Shown: positions 47,726-56,337 of the stretch, piece by piece | Position numbering within the stretch: the first letter of the stretch is position 1 | How the letters are laid out: every line of letters begins with the position of its first letter | From: Tritrichomonas musculus | Taxonomy: Eukaryota > Parabasalia > Tritrichomonadida > Tritrichomonadidae | Reading direction: 5' to 3' | Length of the DNA: 64,000 nucleotides | Assembly (NCBI GenBank): GCA_039105265.1 | Contig: JAPFFF010000003.1 | Location: forward strand, 5,890,001 to 5,954,000 | Notes under the pieces: generated by a model | What the model was told of the DNA's origin: nothing | Database searches by the model: none | What the model saw: the letters and a program-made list of their open reading frames with translations, nothing else | Program-made: the position numbers and the translations under genes

Positions 47726-49150
47726 TTATTCATTTATTTCTTCCTCCTCTTCCTCTTCTTCTTTTTCTTCTTCTTCTTCCTCCTCTTCTTCTATTTCTTC
47801 TTCTTCTGCCTCTTCTTTTTCTTCGTCGTCTTCTGAATATTCAAGATCATTCATATGTGCGCTATAAATATGAGAAATTTCACCAGGAAGTTCTTTATAA
47901 TTTTCTTGATGGAATTTAAAATCATATAATACTCTTTCAAATTCAATAACTTTATGTTTAACAGATATTGGTGAAATATCAAAATTATCTTTTAGCGCAT
48001 TTGAAATTGCAGTCCATTTATGATTCATTATTAAATTTTGTTCATATATCAAGAGATTATCTTCTTCATTCAACAAATGTGGAACATTTTGGCGATCGAA
48101 AATGTCAGTATCTTTTATTTCATTTCTCCCGGCTGATAAGAAATGCGAGATACAGCCACCAAAAACATCAACACACATTCTGAGTCTTTTTTCAAATGTG
48201 GAGACAAGATCATCTATTAAATCCTGTTCAAGATTATTCCACAGCATAAGTGCCTCTTCTAATTCTTCTTGATTAGAGGGTTGTGGTTCTACATCACAAA
48301 GTCTACTTTTTAGTATTGCCCATAACATTTCTATGGGTGATAAATTAGGAGAGTTTGGGGGCTATCCATACAACACCCGGGCCCTTTTTTCAATGAATTT
48401 ATATGATTTAGGTGTTGTATGGCAAGTGGCCCCATCCTATTGATAAATATATTGAAATTTTCCATACACCTGATCTGCATCATCAAACACATTTGATTCA
48501 TTAAGATATTCTCGATATTTTCTCTGGTCTATTTTTCCTTTTGGGAAAAGAAGTTTAGACTTGAAGCCCAATCCAACAGCCGCCCACATCATAGTGGAAA
48601 ATTTTTTTGATGAAAATTGTGCGCTGTTGGCATCTCTAAAATCATTTATAAATATCCATTTACATCTATTATCAGTCAAATTACACACTCTACACTCATC
48701 AGAATAAATAATGGGCAAATCTTCTGAATGATATAAAAGCCTATTAGAGGCGAAGTTATATCTTAAAAATTTTTGCGGATTTGTTATTTTTTGCATATGT
48801 CTAGGTTTCCTGTATTTAAATTTATTTTCCCTTAACCGCCGTATCACAGAAGAACGTGAAAAAGATGAATTTGGATATTTATTTTTAAATTTGTTTAATA
48901 TTTTTTTAGATGATCCAACTCCATCAAAAGCAGCTTTACAAATAAAATGATCTTGATCTCTTGTTGTTTTTCTTTGTCTTCTGATTTTATATTTCATTTG
49001 TCTTTCTATTCTATCAATTCTATTTTTTCCTACTCCAAATCTATTTCGAATTTGACTTTTTGAATAAAGACGAAGATAATTCAGTATTTTTCTATCAGAA
49101 ATTGGTTTAGGGTTATGAAAACGTGACACTTTTTCAATTTTCTTTTCCAT
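47726..49150 (-). pseudogene. Tc1/mariner (IS630)-like transposase with two in-frame TAGs
   Basis: One continuous frame from ATG 49150 to the stop at 47726, broken only by TAG at 48437-48439 and TAG at 48362-48364. Order of parts: helix-turn-helix (KILNYLRLYSKSQIRNRFGV); second HTH region; first Asp in IIYSDECRV (codon 48698-48700); second Asp in DGATCH (48434-48436), directly after the first TAG; catalytic Glu in PPNSPNLSPIEMLW (48329-48331), just after the second TAG. So all three catalytic residues remain. In relatives these stop positions would be Gln and Trp, each one G:C to A:T change away. The C-terminus adds a Myb/SANT-like stretch (KWTAISNALKDNFDISPISV) and a long Glu tail, unusual for the family. 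Confidence 0.85.
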
Positions 49151-49173
49151 TACGTTATTATCTTCATTATTTC

Positions 49174-49503
49174 TTATGTTTGCGGTTGCGCCAAAATCAT
49201 TGGAGGAGGCAGCATTATTTGCTGATGTTGTTGATTGAATTGGATAGCATGCGGCGGCGAGAGATTAATTTGTGAACTAATTTGATAATCTGTTTGCGGT
49301 TGCGCCAAAATCATTGGAGGAGGCAGCATTATTTGCTGATGTTGTTGATTGAATTGGATAGCATGCGGCGGCGAGAGATTAATTTGTGGATTATTTTCAA
49401 AGTTTTGTTGAGTAACAGAAAAAGTAGAAATTGGACAAAGCTGAATCATTTGACCTTGTTGTGCATTATTAGAGTGTGGTGGGGTAGGTGGACCTGAAAA
49501 CAT
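49174..49503 (-). CDS. Short Gln/Pro-rich protein with a duplicated 38-residue unit
   Basis: 109 residues from ATG 49503, ending 23 bases before the transposase ATG, same strand. Two exact 38-residue copies (114-bp period: 49181 and 49295) each contain QINLSPPHAIQFNQQHQQIM and LPPPMILAQPQT. No known domain. It could be an accessory protein of the Tc1/mariner-like element, or a chance ORF in its 5' region. Tight spacing and a better codon pattern than the surroundings favour the first. Not recognised. Confidence 0.45.
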   Translation of the reverse strand: MFSGPPTPPHSNNAQQGQMIQLCPISTFSVTQQNFENNPQINLSPPHAIQFNQQHQQIMLPPPMILAQPQTDYQISSQINLSPPHAIQFNQQHQQIMLPPPMILAQPQT

Positions 49504-49792
49504 ATGAAAACTTGGTATATTATTTTGTATACAGAATTTTTTTTTTTTTATAAAACGATAATAAAAATTAAAATTAAAATTTCTCTAATATAATTAATTA
49601 TTTTTTTATTTTTTTCCCCTTATTTTTTATGTTATTTGAAATGCATCATATAAATAATGTTTATTTATTTCTATTTCATTAAATATTCTGTATAATTATG
49701 ATTTTATAATGATTTTATTTTAAAAATTAATAAAATCACAAAAATTGAAATAAATAAAATCAATAAAATGAAAAATTGAGTAATAAAAATAA
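49504..49792. other. AT-rich right flank of the transposon
   Basis: AT-rich sequence with no gene. It should include the right end of the Tc1/mariner-like element, but I cannot fix its terminal repeat. Confidence 0.35.
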
Positions 49793-49826
49793 AATTGAAT
49801 TGTATGCAAAAATGGAAAGCAGTTTA

Positions 49827-49852
49827 GTAGTGGGTGTTTCACACCACACTAC
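49827..49852. repeat. Hairpin at a second Maverick-like end
   Basis: GTAGTG-GGTGT-TTC-ACACC-A-CACTAC forms an 11-bp stem with one bulged base and a 3-base loop. It is preceded by AGTTTA, as at 46084, and followed after about 210 bases by the virus-like gene at 50066. Confidence 0.6.
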
Positions 49853-50065
49853 ACACTGTGGAACTTACATTTGAAGCTATTTTAATTACGAAAACGACAA
49901 AATGACAATCAAGAAGAGATGCCATGTATAACGTCTCGTGGCGCGTGTTTTTAATGTATAATCTCCACCACATGACCATTTGGTGATGATTTCATGTGTT
50001 GCTATCATAAATGATATACTCACCACTAACAACAATGAATGAAATATAATTTATTGATATCATAA

Positions 50066-51009
50066 ATGAAACGATTAACTGGCCCGATCGATTACACTCC
50101 AATACATAAAGAATACATGTTCTTCAGGGAAGATGGAAAGCAAGACAATGACAGATCAAATAGATTTTATTTTAACTTGCCTGCTGATTGGTGTACTGCA
50201 GACAAAGGAGAGACAATTATAGGCTTTCGCACGATATGGATGTTAGCGAGACGTCGTAAATTGGAATTCAATATCAAAGTCAAAAAATATTTCAGAAATG
50301 ATACATCGAAAGTGAGTCAAGTTGAATGCAATATTGTTTCATGGCTATCAACAGACAAGGATTTGAGAGAAGTTTGGAAAGATATGAATGAACAATTAAA
50401 CATTGCTTTTAGACATTACAATAATTATCAATGGACAGAAGGATATCCAAAGTTTTTCATCAATGATGAAGAGATACCCGAGATGTATATCAAAAACGAA
50501 TTAGAGACGTTCAAATGGATGGATACTATGACTACAACAAAAAGATGTTTATCGAAACTATTTATTCAGCAGCGAATGAACTAATGGAAGATGAAGTAGA
50601 CAAGGATGACAAAAATAAATTATGTAATGTTGAAATAGCCATTAAATTTAAATATAAACATTATGACAAAAATAACAAAGAACAGTATAACGAACCACAT
50701 GTGAAATGCGATTTTGCGGATATCATGAATGTTGGCTTTGAGCCATTTCAAAATGACCCGAACAATTATATGGACATCACTGATAACAAGGTTGAAGGAA
50801 AATGGATGAAAGAAATTAAATTTGAGAATGTATGGGATAGACACAGTTGCAAAGTGTATTCATCAATAGCTGAAGAGACAAGCAAAGGATATGTTGGAAA
50901 TAGTTATCAAAATTTCTCGCCAATCAAATATTTCAAATTGAATTCTACTGACCAAATATTTTGGATTGAATTTTATAGTGGTCGTAATTATAAAATGCCT
51001 GTGAAATAA
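50066..51009 (+). pseudogene. Maverick/Polinton-like structural protein gene, frameshifted
   Basis: ATG 50066 opens a frame that is coding-like to about 50510 (FYFNLPADWCTADKGETIIG, FRTIWMLARRRKLEFNIKVK). From there the next frame continues with MDGYYDYNKKMFIETIYSAA and ends at 51009 with a beta-rich C-terminus (IFWIEFYSGRNYKM). So one gene of about 310 codons has a single frameshift near 50510-50520. Alternating hydrophobic strands and position beside an integrase-like start suggest a capsid-type (jelly-roll) protein of a Maverick/Polinton-like element. The family was not recognised by motif, so this is contextual. Confidence 0.5.
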
Positions 51010-51076
51010 CCTGTTAGTGAAAGTTTAATGATTGAAATGCAGATGATGAATCATCAGAAGTTGTTATATATATAAA

Positions 51077-51202
51077 ATGACTTTCAAGTCAATTGAAGAT
51101 TTATATAATCGTTATCCATGGCGAACACCATCAAAATTTGTACCACTAGCGAAAAGATATGGATTTAATGAAAAGGAAGCAAGAGAATATTTGAAAAAAT
51201 AA
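51077..51202 (+). pseudogene. Possible N-terminal fragment of a Maverick-type integrase
   Basis: A 41-codon frame with good coding character: IEDLYNRYPWRTPSKFVPLA and KRYGFNEKEAREYLKK, then TAA. Polinton/Maverick retroviral-type integrases begin with a short helical module of this layout (a P-x-x-F/L helix, then K-D/E-A-x-x-Y/F-L) before the zinc-binding and DDE core. Nothing of the core follows on this strand; sequence from 51219 belongs to a minus-strand relic. Truncated element or chance resemblance. Confidence 0.35.
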
Positions 51203-51218
51203 CAAATTGAGAAATAGT

Positions 51219-52352
51219 TTAAATAAATTCAGTTATTTGAGTTTTCAAAGCAAATTTGGAATCACAACCATTCTTATCATCGTAACCGGCTTGAACTTGA
51301 TCCATTGATATGTAATTATCTTCAAGATATTTTTGATTTAGTAGATTTAGTAGAGTAATTATTATCCGCTTCTTTTTTGTATACAGATTATCCATGTTTA
51401 CCATATTATTTTTTAATTCATCTTATGCTTCATTTTCTTCATCAACAGTTGGGAATTCATTTAAAGTAGTAGCTAGAGCTGTATCATTCTTTTCTATCTG
51501 CTCATGTAATGTATCTATCTTCTTATGTAAAGCATCTATATCACAAATATAGGCTAAATCATTTGTGGTAAATTCCATTCTTCTTTTTGCGGAATTTCTT
51601 TAATCTGTATTCCACCAACCCTATGTTTATTTGGGTTTGATATAACAAATGTTTTGTCATTCATTGTGCAGCTAGGAAAATCATTTGTTACTTGGTAATT
51701 AATTGTTCCACCAGTAATATTATTCGTAACTATATTCTCTTTATAATCAACATCATTGTACTCACTAACTTTTTGGACTAAAAATCGTGCTTTGATTGTT
51801 CCATCTGTGATAACATCTTAAGGCTTCCAAATGGACTTCTTTATTAACATATTTACCTACAACATCTATTATATCATCCCTAACCAAATCTGTCTTTAGA
51901 ACTACTTCATCCAATGTAGGGTAATAACCAAACTCCGCCTCTAGCTCATTAACCTTCTCTTCGATTAATTTAAATGCAGGCTTGAGGGATTCCCTGAACA
52001 TATTGCTAATATCCTTTGCGCCACTTAATATCAAGGTTCCTGTATCAGGGTTATCATTCTCATCAGTAAAAGGCAATTCATCTAGCTGCTTATACTCTTC
52101 ATCATACCAGGTTATTATTGGAGTTACATCTTTGATTATGGCTCTTGTAGTAGTACCTGACATAAAATTAATAGCATTTCTAACTAAATCGCTCAATCCT
52201 TTTGTTGATTTACGTGAGAACAATCTTTTATGGAATCCTCCACCCTTTAAGGTAGGAAAACTGATTCCTTCAGGAGAACCAGCTGTACCTGCGACACCAA
52301 ATGCTAATGCAGTCCATGAAACAATTCTTAAATTATCAACATCTTCTTGAAT
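51219..52352 (-). pseudogene. Decayed virus-like coiled-coil protein gene
   Basis: Reading leftward from an in-frame TAG at 52353-52355, the sequence is coding-like in three successive frames. Frame one runs to about 51825 (FSRKSTKGLSDLVRNAINFM, TLDEVVLKTDLVRDDI). Frame two runs to a TAG at 51554-51556 (EYNDVDYKENIVTNNITGGT, FVISNPNKHRVGGIQ). Frame three runs to 51219 (IDALHKKIDTLHEQIEKND), with a TAA at 51423-51425. Two frameshifts and at least one internal stop therefore break one gene. The heptad IDALHKKIDTLHEQI resembles fibre-protein stalks. Its partner is the convergent structural-protein relic at 50066. No family recognised. Confidence 0.5.
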
Positions 52353-53330
52353 CTATAAAATGGACGTATATAGACCAATTTTTTTTGACATACATTTCAT
52401 GGACTGATTTTTATAGATTCTATATACATTCAATATTCACATCCATTTTTTACTTTTTGACAACATTTCAATTCAATCTTCAATTTTAAAGTTGTAATAT
52501 AAATATAAGCTCCATTAAAGTTTACTTGAATTTTATTAAAGAGAAGGATTAAGATATCTTCAGAAGAAAACTTTCAAAGCAACTTTGCCGAAAAGTTTTG
52601 ACAATTATGGAGTCTATAATTATACTTAATAAAAATGCATTTTCTGTACATCATTTGATCTTCCTGATTTTTTTTTAAAAATGAATATTTTGATTTTGTT
52701 AGCTAATATTTTTTTGGGCATAGCTTAAATTTCAAATTTAAATTGTTTTTACTATTCAATCGAATTAAGATATCTTTCATTTTATTTGATTGATAAACTA
52801 TAGATTACGTTTAAGTATTAATTATTTACTGATAAGATGCTGTCTTTAAGGAAAGTAGTATTATTACTCCATAATCTCTTGGTTAGGGATATATCATAGC
52901 CTTAATGTGTGATTACCTATTATCCATCATCATACTTTTTTCTACAGTTGTCGCTTCTTGAAATTAGAACTGATTTTTCAAGAGACAAATGTTTATATAA
53001 TATCTTTTCAAAGAGTATATATATATATATATATATTGATTTCATAAATTTCATGTGACTATCATCTTTCTTGTTATGCCTTTTTACATTGGCAAAATTG
53101 GGCTCTTGATAGTGAGATCCACATGTACCCAGATCAATTTTTTACAGTATAAAATAATTAATATAATATATTTTGTTGTAAATTTCATTTCCAAAAAACT
53201 TTTACTTTACTGAGATATATAAAATGAAATATGTTTTACTCTATTAATAGTTATATTTAACTTATGAATTAGAAAATTAAACTGATTTACTTTTTAAAGA
53301 TCGATACAGCATCATAACGAGATAATTATT
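52353..53330. other. AT-rich DNA with a short inverted pair
   Basis: GAATCTATAAAA (52349-52360) is repeated inverted at 52409-52420, and CAGTCCATGAAA (about 52308) is inverted at about 52395. Otherwise nothing but AT-rich sequence, including a TA microsatellite at about 53017-53037. Confidence 0.5.
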
Positions 53331-54145
53331 ATTACACCTGTTTCACTTTTGTAACGGAAAATTCCACTTTCGTGACGGAAATTTTCACTTTCGTAACGGA
53401 AATTTTCACTTTTGTTACGGAAAATATGAAATTTTCATGAACATATGATCTTTGTTATAAAAATTTGTGATTTTAAAGTTAACATCTTTTATTTAATAAA
53501 AAATGATTATTCATTCAGAAAAAAATCATCAACAAAAATTTGTAATATATAATAATCTCTTCTTTAAGGTACAAATCCAGTACGTTATTTTTTGAATAGG
53601 AGAACGTTTATTATTTGAATAGTTGCATATCTCTGAAAAAGTTTAAATTGACTAGGTTTGTTTTTGACACTTATTTTACAATTTAAATTAACATTATGAC
53701 ATGTTATATGAAATGGATGGAAATAATCGTTTTTTATTTAACATGTCATTTTATTCTTTGAGAATGTCAAAAAAAATTGCGGTTACTAAACGTACTGGAT
53801 TTGTACCTTAAAAAAATTTTATTTAAATAGCAAATTTGTATAATTTATTTAATAAAATATACATATATATGAAGAATTAGTGATTTTGAAAACGAAAAAT
53901 ATTATTTATTATTTGATCAATCTTAAAAAAAATTTTCCATAAAAAATGAAATCTATGGCAATACTAGTTGTTATTATACTAAAATTCATAAAAATATTTG
54001 AAAGGCTTTAAATTTTCTTACGTTTTTGTATTTTCCGTTACGAAAATGAAAATTTCCGTTACGAAAGTGAAAATTTCCGTAACAAAAAAGAAAATTTCCG
54101 TTACGAAAGTGGATTTTTCCGTTACAAAAGTGAAACAGGTGTAAT
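53331..54145. mobile_element. Foldback element with tandem TTTCGTAACGG arms, 815 bp
   Basis: Both ends carry ATTACACCTGTTTCACTTTT in inverted orientation. Each ~100-bp arm contains four to five copies of a roughly 20-bp unit (CACTTTCGTAACGGAAATTT). The arms match over about 100 bp with a handful of differences. No ORF of the element itself. It hosts a smaller mariner-like MITE at 53567-53808. Confidence 0.85.
53567..53808. mobile_element. Mariner-like MITE nested in the foldback element
   Basis: Perfect terminal inverted repeat AGGTACAAATCCAGTACG with TA on both outer sides (53565-53566 and 53809-53810), the Tc1/mariner pattern. About 240 bp, no ORF. A further copy of its right end, including the inner GCGGTTNCTAAACG, lies alone at about 54436-54468. 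Confidence 0.8.
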
Positions 54146-54435
54146 TGTATATGAAAAAAGTGTTGCATCTGGGAAAAAATAAATTAATCATAAAACCATA
54201 TACATTGTAATTTATTTTTTATGCATTTGATATTATTCCAGTTGATATTACTATATATTTTACAAATGTTGATCAACTCGATGTCATTTTAGTTGGTTAT
54301 TTTTGATTTTATGACTTGACTAGGAAGGATATTTAATTTAAATTTGGAAAATCTTCTAGATCTCTACAATTTGTAACTTTTTAATGCTATTTATTTTTGA
54401 AAGTTTCTTCTCATAAATATTTTGTGAAGAAAATT

Positions 54436-54468
54436 TGCGGTTTCTAAACGTACTCGATTTGTACCTTA
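54436..54468. repeat. Solo end of the same mariner-like MITE family
   Basis: TTGCGGTTTCTAAACGTACT and the following CGATTTGTACCTTA match the right end at 53778-53810 with two or three changes. No left end in this orientation is found nearby outside the nested copy, so it is a truncated second copy. Confidence 0.75.
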
Positions 54469-54545
54469 ATCAATCGAACAGTGAATAAATAATAGAATTC
54501 AACTCCAAAACATCTGAAAATGTTCCAACAAATGTAAATTATATA

Positions 54546-55439
54546 GGCCATTCAATAAGTTCGTAACTTCTACTTTTTAGAAAGTAGAAATGATTATTCA
54601 AATAATAAATATAATAATTATAATATATGAACGATACTCTATAATTTGCTAAAATAGTTTGCTATTATAACTAATATTCACTGAGTTGTTGTGAGTTTAA
54701 AATTTATTACTTTTAAATTTTCATTTTTTGGAATATCAAAGGAGTTATAAAAATATTTAGTTCAAATCATATGAATGATAAAAAAAACTGTCAAATTGAT
54801 ATATTTTTGGAAACATGCCAAATTATGTTTATCCAAACCTAAAAATTATATATGGCTCAATATGCATACGTTATGATCCGTTAAAGTACGTTAAGCCTTA
54901 CTTTTTCAAAAGAATCTATGGTTTGAAGCCCTATTCAAAAGATTCATAAAAAAAAAATATATTAATTAATAAGACATTGATTTAATATATATGTATATAA
55001 AAAATCAATGAAAAGTAATTGTTATATATTTCCAAATGTATATATATATTCAAATTTTTGAAAAAAAATAGCCAAAAAAGGTCAAAATCATTGAATTTTT
55101 TTATTGAAACATTTTTATTTAGATATTTTCAAAACCATTGGTTAATGATTTATCAATTTTATAATTAATTATAATAATAGTGTATGCATATTACCTATAT
55201 CAATATTCGGATAAATGAAAAGTATTTCATGCATTGAGTAAATACCACAAAAATTCAATAATCATTTTTCAGCCTTAAATTGAAAAAAATCTCTTAAAAG
55301 TACTGAATAATAAATTAAACAAAAATCGAAAATAATAAATGTATAGATATTGATGAAATGCTTATATATAAATAAATAAATATTTTATATCATATCTATA
55401 TGTGGAAAAAAGTGCCAGTTACGAACTTATTGGATGACC
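54546..55439. mobile_element. Mariner-like non-autonomous element, 0.9 kb
   Basis: Left end GGCCATTCAATAAGTTCGTA and right end the complement of GGTCATCCAATAAGTTCGTA, with TA just outside both. The GGTCAtcCAA-AAGTTCG type of terminal repeat is typical of mariner elements. The interior has only AT-rich sequence and no transposase frame. Confidence 0.8.
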
Positions 55440-55580
55440 TATATATATAAAAGAAAAAAAAAATGGGGAATAAAGTGGTTTCAAAAACGATAATCCACTT
55501 AGCAACGAGTTTTCATTGAAATGTTTTCAAAAAGTTAAACTTTTTATAAGAGGCGGATTATCTTTTTTGGATGCACTTTA

Positions 55581-56287
55581 CTTATTTCCCCTGAGGTTAA
55601 GGTCAATATTGACCTTGTATCGTACATCAGAAAAAAAAGTTCGAAACTTTTTTGCACTTTTGCAAAAAATACTCTGAGTAGCTACTCATGCTTTTTTCAC
55701 TTTTTTTCCAGAAAAAAAATTATAAAAGTATTATTTTAGTTTATCAACTAAAAGTTGATAATGGTTTTTATTATAACGAGCATTCACTAATAAACGAGCA
55801 TTCACAAGTATGTTATATATTATCAATCATTCTTTTTGTTACTTTCTAGCAAGAAAAACTAAAATCATCATCATAATTTAAATTAAATATTAGCAAATTG
55901 AAATCAAATGCGCAATCCGGGTGAATAGCAATAAATATAGACCGTATCTCTTATAATAAAATGAATCCTTTGTGATTTTGAAAGAATATAATATAATAAT
56001 ATTAGCGTAATTTTGTAATTTGCGTAATTAAATGCTTTAAAATAATAAAATGATGGCGTAAAAAATACTTTTGGTTGACTGTTTATTTAATAGATGCTTA
56101 AAATAAAGACCAAAATCGTTTTATAAAAAAAAAATCGTTTATAATTTTTTTATTGAAAAAAAAAAAAGTGAAAAAAGCATGAGTAGCAATTCATGGTATT
56201 TTTTTCAAAAGTGCAAAAAAGTTTCGAACTTTTTTTCTGATGTACGATACAAGGTCAACATTGACCTTAACCTCCGGGGTCAATAAG
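55581..56287. mobile_element. Foldback MITE with ~115-bp inverted arms
   Basis: The left arm (CTTATTTCCCCTGAGGTTAA, 55581 on) matches inverted sequence ending at 56287 over about 115 bp. Each arm includes the palindrome AAGGTCAATATTGACCTT, or its one-base variant, and the segment TCGTACATCAGAAAAAAA. The middle ~450 bp is AT-rich with no ORF. The right end lies 50 bases from the stop codon of the minus-strand gene at 56338. Superfamily unknown. Confidence 0.85.
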
Positions 56288-56337
56288 TATTCCCAAAAAA
56301 AAATTCGAAAAACACAATTTCTTTTTAATAAAATTAT

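Noticed and set aside
46451-49150. An alternative genetic code explaining in-frame TAG and TGA
   Set aside because: Long host genes in the window end normally at TAA/TGA/TAG and contain no internal stops; only element genes show them, so decay is simpler.
53341-54140. Regular ~20-bp TTTCGTAACGG repeats as a CRISPR-like array
   Set aside because: The units are tandem without unique spacers, occur in inverted arms, and the organism is a eukaryote.
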